The notes beneath the pieces were generated by a model. It searched no databases, had not been told where the DNA came from, and saw only the letters and a list, made by a program, of their open reading frames with translations. A program made the position numbers and the translations under genes. DNA of 64,000 nt from Azohydromonas sediminis (GTDB lineage: Bacteria; Pseudomonadota; Gammaproteobacteria; Burkholderiales; Burkholderiaceae_C): the NCBI RefSeq assembly GCF_003574675.1, contig NZ_QOAZ01000011.1, positions 33,240-97,239 of the forward strand, in the 5' to 3' direction. Below are positions 37,097 to 52,213 of this stretch, in pieces; within the stretch, counting starts at the first letter, position 1; each line of letters starts with the position of its first letter.

Positions 37097-38244
37097 GCGG
37101 TCAGGCCGGCGCGCTGGCTCCTTACGCGTGCGACCCCGCGCGCTCGCGCGGGCGCCGCCACGCCGAGCCGCCGGCGCCAACGCGCAACGACCACCAGCGC
37201 GACCGCGACCGCATCGTGCACAGCACGGCGTTCCGCCGGCTGGTCTACAAGACGCAGGTCTTCCTGAACCACGAGGGCGACCTGTTTCGCACGCGGCTGA
37301 CGCACTCGCTCGAAGTCGCGCAGCTCGGCCGCTCGATCGCGCGAACGCTGCGGCTCAACGAGGATCTCGTCGAGGCCATCGCGCTGGCCCACGACCTCGG
37401 CCACACGCCGTTCGGCCACGCCGGGCAGGACGCGCTCGACGAGTGCCTGCACGACCACGGCGGGTTCGAGCACAACCTGCAGAGCCTGCGCGTCGTCGAC
37501 CGCCTCGAGCAGCGCTACCCCGAATTCGATGGGCTGAACCTGACCTTCGAGACGCGCGAGGGCATCCTCAAGCACTGCACGCGCCGCCGCGCCGAGGAGC
37601 TCGACGCGCGCGAGCCCGGCGGCGTCGCGCGCCGTTTCCTCGATGGCACGCAGCCCTCGCTCGAGGCGCAGCTGGTCAACGTCGCCGACGAGATCGCGTA
37701 CAGCGCGCACGACATCGACGACGGCGTGCGCTCGGGGCTGCTGACGCTCGAGCAGCTCGAGGCGGTGCCGCTGGTGGCGCGCTATCTCGCAGCGGCGCGC
37801 GCCGACCATCCGCGGCTCGCCGGGCGGCGGCTGCTGTTCGAGACGATCCGCCGGCTGCTGTCGCAGCTCGTCTACGACGTGATCGACCACACCGGCGAGC
37901 GCCTGCGGCAGCTGGCGCCGGCCGACGCCGACGCCGCGCGGCGCGCGCCGCCGCTGGTGGGTTTCGGCGAGGCGACGCGCGCCGAAGTCGTCACCCTCAA
38001 GCGCTTCCTGTTCCAGGCGCTGTACCGGCACCCGCAGGTGGTCGCGAAGACCAACGCCGGGCGGCAGGTCGTGCGCGAACTCTATGCCGCCTACCTGGCG
38101 GCGCCGACCGAGATGCCGGCCGACTACGCGCAGGCGGTCGACCTGCCGCGCGCCGTGGCCGACTACATCGCCGGCATGACCGACCGCTTTGCACTGCGCG
38201 AGCACCAGCGGCTGACCGGCCGCGCCGTGTTCGCCGATGCCTGA
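37093..38244 (+). CDS. dgt: Deoxyguanosine triphosphate triphosphohydrolase-like HD protein
   Basis: A 383-residue HD-domain phosphohydrolase of the dGTPase family, type 2. The metal site is [13 protein letters not shown] (His), [14 protein letters not shown] (His-Asp) and [15 protein letters not shown] (Asp). Such enzymes hydrolyse dNTPs to the nucleoside and tripolyphosphate and help control dNTP pools. The GTG start overlaps the aroB stop (GTGA). The aroK-aroB-dgt order is typical of Burkholderiales. Confidence 0.93.
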   Translation: MSGQAGALAPYACDPARSRGRRHAEPPAPTRNDHQRDRDRIVHSTAFRRLVYKTQVFLNHEGDLFRTRLTHSLEVAQLGRSIARTLRLNEDLVEAIALAHDLGHTPFGHAGQDALDECLHDHGGFEHNLQSLRVVDRLEQRYPEFDGLNLTFETREGILKHCTRRRAEELDAREPGGVARRFLDGTQPSLEAQLVNVADEIAYSAHDIDDGVRSGLLTLEQLEAVPLVARYLAAARADHPRLAGRRLLFETIRRLLSQLVYDVIDHTGERLRQLAPADADAARRAPPLVGFGEATRAEVVTLKRFLFQALYRHPQVVAKTNAGRQVVRELYAAYLAAPTEMPADYAQAVDLPRAVADYIAGMTDRFALREHQRLTGRAVFADA

Positions 38245-38256
38245 CGGGACACGGTG

Positions 38257-38970
38257 ATGGCGCGGCTGCGACGGCTGGCGGTCGGCGGCATGCCACACCT
38301 GGTGGTGCAGCGCGGCCACGACGGCAAGGCGGTATTCGCCGACGACGTCGACCGCCAGGCCTACCTGCATGCACTGGGCGAGGTGCTGCGCGCGCACGGC
38401 GTGCTGCTGTACGGCTACACGTTGCTCGACGCCGAGGTCTGGCTCGTCGTGCAGCCCGACGCCGCCGAGGGCTTGAGCCGTGCGATGCAGGCGCTCGGGC
38501 GGCGCTTCGTTGCGGCGGTCAACCGCCGGCACGGGCGCAGCGGCACGCTGTGGGACGGTCGCTACCGTGCGACCGTGATCGATTCGGCAACGCACCTGGT
38601 CGATGTGCTGGTGCACGTTGAGACCAAGCCGGTCGACGCCGGGCTGGCCGCGACCCCTGTGCAGTGGCCCTGGTCCAGCGCCGTGCACCACGTCGGCCAG
38701 CGACGCGACCCGCTGCTGGCCGATCCCCCGCCGCTGTGGGCGCTGGGCAACACGCCCTTCGAGCGCGAGATGGCGTGGCGGCGCCGTCTCGACGCCGGCC
38801 TTGCGCCGGCGCAGCGACAGGCCATTGACGACGCGGCGCGGCACGGCTGGGCCCTCGGCCCGCCGTCGTTCCTCGCGCTGGTCGAACAGCTGGCGGGGCG
38901 GCCAGTGGCGCGGCGCCGCCGTGGCCGCCCGCCGCGCGCGGTAGCGACCGCAGGCGCGGCATCGCGCTGA
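38257..38970 (+). CDS. REP-associated tyrosine transposase-like protein (degenerate RAYT)
   Basis: A 237-residue protein of the Y1_Tnp/RAYT family. It begins MARLRRLAVGGMPHLVVQRGHDG, as in RAYTs, and has RRHGRSGTLWDGRYRATVIDS, a family signature, and a basic tail RRRRGRPPR. Active RAYTs need an HUH motif (usually NHVHL) and a tyrosine. Here the HUH position reads DAEVWLVV (about residue 58) and the usual Tyr region reads RRFVAAVNRR, so nicking activity is probably lost. AT-rich tag-like repeats lie just downstream. GTG 38254 is an alternative start. It sits 12 bases after dgt in a housekeeping cluster, suggesting old insertion and possible domestication. Confidence 0.85.
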   Translation: MARLRRLAVGGMPHLVVQRGHDGKAVFADDVDRQAYLHALGEVLRAHGVLLYGYTLLDAEVWLVVQPDAAEGLSRAMQALGRRFVAAVNRRHGRSGTLWDGRYRATVIDSATHLVDVLVHVETKPVDAGLAATPVQWPWSSAVHHVGQRRDPLLADPPPLWALGNTPFEREMAWRRRLDAGLAPAQRQAIDDAARHGWALGPPSFLALVEQLAGRPVARRRRGRPPRAVATAGAASR

Positions 38971-39062
38971 ATCCGCGGCCCGCACCGACCGTTCGCTGTG
39001 CGGCGCGGGTCGGCCCACGGCATCGTTCCTGCTTGTCCTTGGCGTCCGCGGTTGGCGGGTCG

Positions 39063-39157
39063 AGCACGATCGTGCTACCCGAAGATTGCTTGTCCCCAAT
39101 TTATTTGGATAACCAGACGCGCTGCTTATTTAATAACTCCGACCCCATTTAATTTGG
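39063..39157. repeat. RAYT-flanking palindrome and paired AT-rich tags
   Basis: AGCACGATCGTGCT (39063-39076) is a perfect 14-base palindrome. Next come two similar tags, CTTGTCCCCAATTTATTTGG (39089-39108) and, at 39137-39157, a 21-base copy beginning CTCCGACCCCATTTAA and ending TTTGG. Both read on the minus strand as CCAAAT..AAAT followed by GGGG, a pattern I recall beside RAYT genes in many proteobacteria. The patch is strikingly AT-rich against its surroundings. Confidence 0.6.
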
Positions 39158-39224
39158 CTTGCGGTTCATGTTGCACTGCATTAGGCTTGCGGACCCTGCC
39201 CGATCGCACCGAACGGAGGCTGCC

Positions 39225-43976
<4,752 letters not shown>

Positions 43977-44000
43977 GGCGCTGACCACAGGAGAACGACG

Positions 44001-45479
<1,479 letters not shown>

Positions 45480-45656
45480 ACCGCTGGTCGGCGCGCCACC
45501 GCAAAGCGGTCGCTCACCGCGGTGGCTGGCCTTCGCGCGCCACGCCTCGTGCAGGGGCATGACACAATCTGCGCTTTCGTCGCGGGTGACCCGCGGCGCG
45601 ATCCTCCAGAAGAACCTGCGGCACCGGTCGGTGCCCGACAGCGAGCGCGCTCACGC

Positions 45657-46475
45657 GTGGAGTCCGACACTCTCATCGAGATCGACCATGTGTCGTTCGG
45701 GTACGACGCCAGCCGTCTGATCCTGAACGACGTCACGCTGCGCTTCCCGCGCGGCAAGGTCACGTCGATCCTCGGCGGCTCGGGCTGCGGCAAGACGACG
45801 CTGCTGCGGCTGATCGGCGGCATCCACGGCGCCACGCGCGGGCGCGTCGTGTTCGACGGCGAGGTCGTCGACGCGAAGAACCGCAAGCAGCTGCAGGCAC
45901 TGCGCCGGCGGCTGGGGATGCTGTTCCAGTTCGGCGCGCTGTTCACCGACCTGTCGGTGTTCGAGAACGTCGCGTTCCCGCTGCGCGAGCACACCGACCT
46001 GGCCGAGCCGCTGATCCGCGACATCGTGCTGATGAAGCTCAACGCGGTGGGCCTGCGCGGTGCGGCCGGGCTGCGCATCTCGGAGGTCTCGGGCGGCATG
46101 GCGCGGCGCATCGCGCTGGCGCGCGCGATCGCGCTCGACCCCGAGCTGATCATGTACGACGAGCCGTTCGCCGGGCTCGACCTGATCTCGATGGGCGTGG
46201 CCGCCAACCTGATCCGCAAGTTGAACGACACGACCGGCGCCACGTCGCTGGTCGTTTCGCACGACGTGCCAGAGTGCATGGCGATCAGCGACTACGTGAT
46301 CCTGATGACGGCGCCCGGCGGGCGCGTCGTCGCGCAGGGCACGCCGCAGCAGCTGATGGACTCGACCGACCCCGAGGTGCGCCAGTTCGTGCGAGGCGAA
46401 CCCGACGGGCCGGTCAAGTTCCACTACCCCGCGCCGCCGCTTGCGCAGGACCTCGGGCTGGAGCCACGGCCGTGA
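45657..46475 (+). CDS. mlaF: Phospholipid ABC transporter ATP-binding protein MlaF
   Basis: A 272-residue ATPase of the retrograde phospholipid transporter MlaFEDB. Walker A is GGSGCGKTT, the MlaF-type signature is [14 protein letters not shown], Walker [13 protein letters not shown], and the H-loop VVSHD. It powers lipid movement at the inner membrane. GTG 45657 ([14 protein letters not shown]) was chosen because the open frame to 45522 has no family match. The stop overlaps the mlaE GTG by four bases. A CACAAT box at about 45563 may be part of its promoter. Confidence 0.94.
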   Translation: MESDTLIEIDHVSFGYDASRLILNDVTLRFPRGKVTSILGGSGCGKTTLLRLIGGIHGATRGRVVFDGEVVDAKNRKQLQALRRRLGMLFQFGALFTDLSVFENVAFPLREHTDLAEPLIRDIVLMKLNAVGLRGAAGLRISEVSGGMARRIALARAIALDPELIMYDEPFAGLDLISMGVAANLIRKLNDTTGATSLVVSHDVPECMAISDYVILMTAPGGRVVAQGTPQQLMDSTDPEVRQFVRGEPDGPVKFHYPAPPLAQDLGLEPRP

Positions 46476-47263
46476 GCGCGTTCGTCGAGTTCGTCACGCG
46501 TCTGGGCGAGCGCACGCTGCACGTGCTGCGCAGCTTCGGTCACGCGGCGCTGTTTTTCGTCGACCTGCTGCGCGCGCTGCCGGCGTCGCTGCGGCGCTTC
46601 TGGCTCGTCGTCGTGCAGGTGCACGCGATCGGCAACCTGTCGCTGTTGATCATCCTGGCCTCGGGGCTGGCCGTGGGCTTCGTGCTCGCGCTGCAGATGT
46701 ACTACGCGCTGGTGCGCTACGGGGCCACCGAGTCGCTAGGGCTGATCGTCAACCTGTCGCTCGTGCGCGAGCTCGGGCCGGTGGTCACGGCGCTGCTGTT
46801 CGCCGGCCGTGCCGGCACGTCGCTGACGGCCGAGATCGGGCTGATGAAGGCCGGCGAACAGATCGCCGCGATGGAGATGATGGCCATCGACCCGCGCGAG
46901 CGCGTGCTCGCGCCGCGCTTCCTTGCCGGCGTGTTCTCGATGCCGCTGCTGGCGGTGCTGTTCTCGTCGATCGGCATCCTCGGTGCGTGGCTCGTCGCGG
47001 TCGGGCTGATCGGGCTGGACGGCGGCAACTTCTGGTCGACGATGCAAAACGGCGTCGACGTCTGGGACGACGTCGGCAACGGCCTCGTCAAGAGTTTCGT
47101 GTTCGGCATCATCTGCACCGCCGTGGCGCTGTACCAGGGCTACGAGACCGAGGCCACACCCGAGGGCGTGGCCTACGCGACGACGCGCACGGTGGTGATC
47201 TCGTCGCTGTCGGTGCTGGGGATGGACTTCATCCTCACGGCGCTGATGTTCTCGACGCCATGA
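46472..47263 (+). CDS. mlaE: Phospholipid ABC transporter permease MlaE
   Basis: A 263-residue MlaE-family permease. An interfacial N-terminal helix is followed by five membrane segments, with GLAVGFVLALQMYYALVRYG, LVRELGPVVTALLFAGRAG (the family motif), and AEIGLMKAGEQIAAMEMMAIDP. Two copies form the inner-membrane channel on which the MlaD ring sits. GTG 46472 overlaps the mlaF stop; a 154-base gap separates it from mlaD. Confidence 0.94.
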   Translation: MSAFVEFVTRLGERTLHVLRSFGHAALFFVDLLRALPASLRRFWLVVVQVHAIGNLSLLIILASGLAVGFVLALQMYYALVRYGATESLGLIVNLSLVRELGPVVTALLFAGRAGTSLTAEIGLMKAGEQIAAMEMMAIDPRERVLAPRFLAGVFSMPLLAVLFSSIGILGAWLVAVGLIGLDGGNFWSTMQNGVDVWDDVGNGLVKSFVFGIICTAVALYQGYETEATPEGVAYATTRTVVISSLSVLGMDFILTALMFSTP

Positions 47264-47417
47264 AGCCAATCACCCGCCACGGCCCGCAGCCGCCCGGCGC
47301 CGGCGGCGCAGCAGCCCAGCCGGGTCGGCGGCGCTGCCTGCAAGGCGTGGCAGCCCAGCGCTGCACACGCGACGCGCGAAACGTGTAGAACTGACACCCT
47401 ACAAAAGAAAGATCGGC

Positions 47418-47927
47418 ATGGGCAAGAAAGGCATCGAGACCCTCGTCGGCGGCTTCGTGCTGCTGGGCATCGTCGGGCTCGTGTTCCTGTCGCTGCAGGC
47501 GGCCAACCTGACGAGCTTCTTCGAGCAGCGCAACACCTACGAGCTGCAGGCGCGCTTCGACAACATCGGCGGGCTCAAGCCGCGCGCACCGGTGCGCAGC
47601 GCCGGCGTCACGGTGGGCCGCGTCACGTCGATCCGCCTCGACCCGAAGACCTTCGAAGGCGTCGTCACGATGGCGATCGACACCGGCGTCAAGTTCCCGC
47701 GCGACTCGTCGGCCAAGATCCTCACGTCGGGCCTGCTCGGCGACCAGTACGTCGGCATCGAGCCTGGCGGCGACGACGCCGACTTCAAGCCCGGCGAGCG
47801 TATCGCGCAGACGCAAGGCGCCGTCGTGCTCGAGAACCTTATCGGGCAGTTCCTCTTCAGTCGGGCGGCCGAGTCGGGTAGCGGCGGCAGCGGTAGCAGC
47901 GGCAGCGGTGGCGCCAGTCGGCCATGA
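47418..47927 (+). CDS. mlaD: Outer-membrane lipid asymmetry protein MlaD (MCE domain)
   Basis: A 169-residue protein with one N-terminal membrane helix (about residues 8-28) and an MCE domain beginning YELQARFDNIGGLKPRAPVRSAG, read here as YELQARFDNIGGL then PRAPVRSAGVTVGRVTSI. The tail is Gly/Ser-rich. MlaD forms a hexameric ring that accepts phospholipid from MlaC and passes it to MlaE. ATG 47418 follows AAAGAAAGA. The stop overlaps mlaA by four bases (ATGA). Confidence 0.93.
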   Translation: MGKKGIETLVGGFVLLGIVGLVFLSLQAANLTSFFEQRNTYELQARFDNIGGLKPRAPVRSAGVTVGRVTSIRLDPKTFEGVVTMAIDTGVKFPRDSSAKILTSGLLGDQYVGIEPGGDDADFKPGERIAQTQGAVVLENLIGQFLFSRAAESGSGGSGSSGSGGASRP

Positions 47928-48730
47928 GCAGGCGGGCCCGCACCACGGCCACTGTCGTCGCACTCGCGGCGGTGCTCGGTGGCTGCGCCAGCGTGCCGCC
48001 GGCGGGCGCTGGCATGGCGCCGCCGCCTTCGCCGCAGGATCCGTGGGAGCGCTGGAACCGCGGCGTGTTCGCGTTCAACGAGGCGCTCGACGAGGCGATC
48101 GTCGCGCCGGTGGCGCGCGGCTACCGCGACGTCGTGCCCGAGCTGGTGCGCACCTGGGTCGGTAACTTCTTCGGCCACATCGGCGATGCGTGGTCGGCGG
48201 TCAACCACCTGCTCCAGGGCAAGCCCGCCGACGCGGTGCACATGGGCATGCGCTTCGGGCTGAACACGGTGTTCGGCTTCGCCGGCCTCATCGACATCGC
48301 CAGCAGCGCCAACCTCGAGCGGCGCAGTGAGGACTTCGGCCAGACGCTCGGCCGCTGGGGGCTCGGGCCGGGGCCTTACGTCGTGCTGCCGCTGCTCGGG
48401 CCGTCGACGCTGCGGGACACGGCCGGTCTCGTCGCCGACGCACAGGCCTCGGCCGAGATGCTCGTGTTCAGCCATGCGAGCGACCGTGCGGCCGCGACGG
48501 TGCTCGACGTCGTGCACCGCCGCAGCACGCTGCTTGGCGCGACGCAGCTGCTCGGCGAGGTCGCGCTCGACCGCTACCAGTTCGTGCGCGACGCGTACCT
48601 GCAGCGCCGGCGCAACCTGGTCTACGACGGCAACCCGCCGCCGCAGGACGACGGCTTCGACTACGACGAGGACAACGGCGCCATCGACGGCAGCGCGCCC
48701 ACGCCGCCGGCCGCTGCGCCCGCCAAGTGA
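47924..48730 (+). CDS. mlaA: Outer-membrane lipoprotein MlaA (VacJ)
   Basis: A 268-residue VacJ-family lipoprotein with lipobox LGGC (Cys22). Family motifs include DPWERWNRGVFAFNEALDEAI, given in part as DPWERWNRGVFAFNE, then NFFGHIGDAWSAVNHLLQGK and RRSEDFGQTLGRWGLGPGPY. MlaA forms a pore next to porins that removes mislocalised phospholipid from the outer leaflet and hands it to MlaC. In E. coli mlaA lies away from mlaFEDCB; here it is inside the operon. Confidence 0.95.
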   Translation: MSRRARTTATVVALAAVLGGCASVPPAGAGMAPPPSPQDPWERWNRGVFAFNEALDEAIVAPVARGYRDVVPELVRTWVGNFFGHIGDAWSAVNHLLQGKPADAVHMGMRFGLNTVFGFAGLIDIASSANLERRSEDFGQTLGRWGLGPGPYVVLPLLGPSTLRDTAGLVADAQASAEMLVFSHASDRAAATVLDVVHRRSTLLGATQLLGEVALDRYQFVRDAYLQRRRNLVYDGNPPPQDDGFDYDEDNGAIDGSAPTPPAAAPAK

Positions 48731-48798
48731 ACGCCGCGCTGCGGCGCGGGTCGAAGGCGTGCAGCGAGAATCCGGTCTGCACTGAAAGGAATCCGCCC

Positions 48799-49410
48799 AT
48801 GTGGAAGACGCTGTTCACCCGTTTGGCGCTCGTGCTTGGTCTGGTGACCGGCGGCGCCGCGCAGGCGCAGGCCACGACGCCCGACGCACTGATCCAGAAG
48901 CTGTCGGAGGAGGTCATCGCCACCGTCAAGGCCGACCCGGCGATCCAGGCCGGCGACATCAGCAAGATCATCGCGCTCGTCGACACCAAGGTGATGCCGT
49001 ACGTCAACTTCCAGAAGATGACGGCGTCGGCCGTCGGCCGCCACTGGCGCAGCGCGACGCCCGAGCAGCGCGAGCGGCTGCAGGCCGAGTTCAAGACGCT
49101 GCTGGTGCGCACCTACTCGGGCGCGCTGAGCGAAGTGCGGGACCAGAACGTCGTGCTGCGGCCGTTCCGCGCCGCGCCGACCGACACCGACGTCGTCGTG
49201 CAGACCGAGGTGCGCGGCCGCGGCGACCCGATCCAGCTCGACTACCGCCTCGAGAAGGTCGGCGACACCTGGAAGATCTACGACGTCAACGTGCTCGGCG
49301 TGTGGCTGGTGCAGCAGTACCGCACGAGTTTCAACCAGGAGATCACGCAGTTCGGCATCGACGGGCTGATCGCACGCCTGGCCGAGCGCAACAGGGCGGC
49401 GCGCAGCTGA
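48799..49410 (+). CDS. mlaC: Periplasmic phospholipid-binding protein MlaC
   Basis: A 203-residue exported protein with signal peptide ending GAAQAQA. The MlaC/Ttg2D fold includes ALIQKLSEEVIATVKADP, KVMPYVNFQKMTASAVGRHWR, VVVQTEVRGRGDPIQLDYRL and WKIYDVNVLGVWLVQQYR. It ferries phospholipid across the periplasm between MlaA and MlaD. ATG 48799 follows AAAGGA. The stop and mlaB start share TGATG. Confidence 0.95.
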   Translation: MWKTLFTRLALVLGLVTGGAAQAQATTPDALIQKLSEEVIATVKADPAIQAGDISKIIALVDTKVMPYVNFQKMTASAVGRHWRSATPEQRERLQAEFKTLLVRTYSGALSEVRDQNVVLRPFRAAPTDTDVVVQTEVRGRGDPIQLDYRLEKVGDTWKIYDVNVLGVWLVQQYRTSFNQEITQFGIDGLIARLAERNRAARS

Positions 49411-49730
49411 TGGCCGGCCCCGCCGCCACCGTGGCCGGTGCAGCCGCCGCGCTGCCGGCCACGCTGACGCACCGCGAGGCCACGGCCACGCTGGCGTCGC
49501 TGGCCGCGGCCTTCGGCTCGCCGGGGAGCGGCGAAGTGCGCCTCGACGCGTCGGCGCTGCGCCAGTTCGACACCTCGGCGATCGCCGTGCTGCTCGAGTG
49601 CCGCCGCCTGGCGCAGCAGCGCGGGCGGACGCTGCGCATCGACGGCCTGCCCGCGCCGCTGCTCGAGCTGGCGCGGCTCTACGGCGTCGAGGAACTGCTC
49701 ACTTCGGGGCGCGCGGCGTCGGCGACGTAA
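49410..49730 (+). CDS. mlaB: MlaB-like STAS-domain protein
   Basis: A 106-residue cytoplasmic STAS-domain protein with EVRLDASALRQFDTSAIAVLLE, the STAS core in which MlaB normally has a Thr-Ser pair (here DTSAIAVL), and LRIDGLPAPLLELARLYGV. MlaB binds MlaF and stabilises the ATPase. It begins one base inside the mlaC stop (TGATG). Its last 52 bases overlap the end of the convergent hexR. Confidence 0.88.
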   Translation: MAGPAATVAGAAAALPATLTHREATATLASLAAAFGSPGSGEVRLDASALRQFDTSAIAVLLECRRLAQQRGRTLRIDGLPAPLLELARLYGVEELLTSGRAASAT

Positions 49731-50581
49731 CGCGTCGCGCGCAGGTTCTTCTTGATCTCCTGCAGCAGCGGGCGCAGCGCCGCGCTGCCCAGCCGCAGCG
49801 CGACGCCGGTGGCCAGCACGTCGATGATCACGAGGTGCAGCAGCCGCGACACCATCGGGCTGTAGCGGTCGTGGTCCTCCGGGTGGTCGGCAGCGAGCAG
49901 GATCTGCCGCTCGCCGGTCGCGGTGGCGGCCAGCGGCGAGCCGCTCGCGGTCACGAGCACCGTCGTCGCGCCGCGCCGGCGCGCGATCTCGGCCACGTCG
50001 AGCAGGTCGCGGCTGCGCCCCGAGTTGCTGATCAGCACCGCGACGTCGCCGGGCTGCAGCATCGTCGCGCTCATCACCTGCACGTGGCCGTCGCTGACCG
50101 CGGCCGCGTGCACGCCGAGGCGGAAGAACTTGTGCTGCGCGTCGAGCGCGACGATGCCCGAGTTGCCGACCCCGTAGAACTCGATGCGCCGCCCCTGGCG
50201 GCCCGCGTCGGCCAGCGCCGCGATCGCGCGCTCGAACGCGTGGGCGGCGGCCTGGTTGCGGTAGCGCAGCAGTGCCGCGACGGTGTTGTCGACGATCTTG
50301 ACGACGAGGTCGGCGGGCTTGTCGTCGTCGTCGACGGCGACGTGCACGAACGGCACGCCCTCGTTGACGGTGCCGGCGAGCTTGCGCTTGAAGTCGGCGA
50401 GCCCGTCGTAGCCGACGCGGCGGCAGAAGCGCACCACCGTCGGCTTGCTGACGCCGGCACGTGCGGCCAGCGCCGCGACGGGCTGCGTCGCGAAGGCGCG
50501 CGCGTCGTCGAGCACGAGCTGCGCGACGCGCCGCTCGGCCGGCGACAGCGCCGGCAGCGATGCGCGGATGCGCTCGAGCAT
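49679..50581 (-). CDS. hexR: RpiR/HexR-family transcriptional regulator
   Basis: A 300-residue regulator with an N-terminal RpiR helix-turn-helix (about residues 1-75, including LAARAGVSKPTVVRFCRRVGYDG, seen as GVSKPTVVRFCRRVGYDGL) and a C-terminal SIS domain with FYGVGNSGIVALDAQHKFFRLG and VLISNSGRSRDL. HexR usually represses zwf, edd and pgl and is released by 2-keto-3-deoxy-6-phosphogluconate. It is 34 bases downstream of zwf on the same strand. ATG 50581 chosen; an upstream in-frame start at 50611 would reach into the zwf gap. Its 3' end overlaps mlaB on the other strand. Confidence 0.9.
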   Translation of the reverse strand: MLERIRASLPALSPAERRVAQLVLDDARAFATQPVAALAARAGVSKPTVVRFCRRVGYDGLADFKRKLAGTVNEGVPFVHVAVDDDDKPADLVVKIVDNTVAALLRYRNQAAAHAFERAIAALADAGRQGRRIEFYGVGNSGIVALDAQHKFFRLGVHAAAVSDGHVQVMSATMLQPGDVAVLISNSGRSRDLLDVAEIARRRGATTVLVTASGSPLAATATGERQILLAADHPEDHDRYSPMVSRLLHLVIIDVLATGVALRLGSAALRPLLQEIKKNLRATRYVADAARPEVSSSSTP

Positions 50582-50615
50582 CAGCGCGCCCCTCGCGGCG
50601 CGCAGCGGCACGGGC

Positions 50616-52073
50616 TCACGCTTCCTCGTCCCACGTGAAGCCGTCGCGCGCGACCAGCGCGCTCGCCGCCGGCGGCCCCCAGCTGCCGGCGGCGTACGGG
50701 CGCGGCGGCGTCGGGTCGCGCGCCCACGCGTCGAGCACCGGCTCGACCCAGCGCCAGGCCTGCTCCTGCTCGTCGCTGCGCACGAACAGGTTCAGCCGCC
50801 CGGCGATCGCGTCGAGCAGCAGCCGCTCGTAGGCGCCCACGCGCTGCGTCGGGAACGCCTTGTCGAAGTCGAGGTCGAGCTTGACGGGGCTGAGCACCTC
50901 GCCGATCGCACCGCTCGGCCCGTTGCCCTTGGCGGCGAGCAGGTGCAGCTCGAGCCCGTCCTCGGGCTGCAGCTTGATCACGAGCTTGTTCGCGCCGCTG
51001 GCGCCGGGGAAGATCGGGTGCGGCACCGGGCGGAAGTTGACGACGATGTGCGCGTCGCGCGCGGCCAGCCGCTTGCCGGTGCGCAGGTAGAACGGCACGC
51101 CGGCCCAGCGCCAGTTCTGCACCTCGGTGCGCAGCGCGACGAAGGTCTCGCAGCGGCTGTCGGGCGGCACCTTGACCTCGTCGAGGTAGCCCGGCACCGG
51201 CCGCCCGTCGACCGTGCCGGCCTTGTACTGGCCGCGCACGACGTCGCGCGCGACCGACTCGGCGCCGAACGGCTTCAGGCACTTGAGCACCTTGAGCTTC
51301 TCGTCGCGGATCGCGTCGGCGTCGCCGCTGGCCGGCGGCTCCATCGCGATCATCGTCAGCAGCTGCAGCGCGTGGTTCTGCACCATGTCGCGCAGCGCGC
51401 CGGTGCGGTCGTAGAAGTCGCCGCGCGTGCCCACGCCGATGGCCTCGGCGATCGTGATCTGGATGTTGGCGATGCTCTCGCGCCGCCACAGCGGCTCGAA
51501 CAGCGCGTTGCCGAAGCGCAGCGCGGTGAGGTTCTGCACCGCCGGCTTGCCGAGGTAGTGGTCGATGCGCAGCGCCTGGCGCTCGTTGAACGACGCGCGC
51601 ACGACGCGGTTGATCTCCTGCGCACTGGCCAGGTCGTGGCCGAGCGGCTTTTCGAGCACGACACGCACGTGCGGCCCGTTGAGCCCCACCGCGCCGAGCT
51701 GCGCGCAGATCTGCGGGAACAGGTGCGGGCTGGTGGCGAGGAACAGCACGACGGTGTCGGCACCGCGCGCATCGAGCCACTGCTTGAGCCCCGCATAGTC
51801 CTGCGGCTGCGCGAGGTCCATGCGGCGGTAGTGCAGCAGCTGCGCGAAGCGCGCGAACTCGTCGTCGCTCGGGCGCTTGGCGCTGTCGACCTCGGCGAAG
51901 CGCTCGTGGATCAGTGCGCGGTACTCGTCGTCGCTGCGCGCGTCGCGCGCCACCGCGAGGATGCGCCCGCCGGCCGGCAGCGTGCCGTGCCGCCACGCCT
52001 GGAACAGCGCCGGCATCAGCTTGCGCCACGTGAGGTCGCCCGTGCCGCCGAACAGGACGAGGTCGAAGGACAT
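50616..52073 (-). CDS. zwf: Glucose-6-phosphate 1-dehydrogenase
   Basis: A 485-residue enzyme oxidising glucose 6-phosphate to 6-phosphogluconolactone with NAD(P)+. The Rossmann motif is LFGGTGDLTWRKLMPAL (residues 7-23), EKPLGHDL lies at the coenzyme domain edge, and the active-site RIDHYLGKP is present. FYLRTGKRL contacts the coenzyme region. It feeds the Entner-Doudoroff and pentose phosphate pathways. It is transcribed with hexR and divergent from tal-pgi. Confidence 0.96.
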   Translation of the reverse strand: MSFDLVLFGGTGDLTWRKLMPALFQAWRHGTLPAGGRILAVARDARSDDEYRALIHERFAEVDSAKRPSDDEFARFAQLLHYRRMDLAQPQDYAGLKQWLDARGADTVVLFLATSPHLFPQICAQLGAVGLNGPHVRVVLEKPLGHDLASAQEINRVVRASFNERQALRIDHYLGKPAVQNLTALRFGNALFEPLWRRESIANIQITIAEAIGVGTRGDFYDRTGALRDMVQNHALQLLTMIAMEPPASGDADAIRDEKLKVLKCLKPFGAESVARDVVRGQYKAGTVDGRPVPGYLDEVKVPPDSRCETFVALRTEVQNWRWAGVPFYLRTGKRLAARDAHIVVNFRPVPHPIFPGASGANKLVIKLQPEDGLELHLLAAKGNGPSGAIGEVLSPVKLDLDFDKAFPTQRVGAYERLLLDAIAGRLNLFVRSDEQEQAWRWVEPVLDAWARDPTPPRPYAAGSWGPPAASALVARDGFTWDEEA

Positions 52074-52110
52074 CGCAGGTCGCCGCCGCGCGTCCGTGCA
52101 CGCTGCAGCC

Positions 52111-52123
52111 GTAACTTTGTTTC
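52111..52123. promoter_or_regulatory. Candidate HexR operator between zwf and tal
   Basis: GTAACTTTGTTTC is an imperfect inverted repeat (GTAAC / GTTTC) resembling the TGTAAT-N3-ATTACA-like sites of HexR. It is the only AT-rich spot in the 140-base divergent region and lies 38 bases before zwf. Confidence 0.35.
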
Positions 52124-52213
52124 ATGGATCATGATGCATGGGTTTCCACGGCGGGTCAACGCGCTACCATCGACCCACCGTCACCGGGGCGCGTGCCGGG
52201 CGCGCCGTTCGCG

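Noticed and set aside
38257..38970. Active insertion sequence
   Set aside because: The protein lacks the HUH and catalytic Tyr residues and there are no terminal inverted repeats or target duplication typical of a DDE element.
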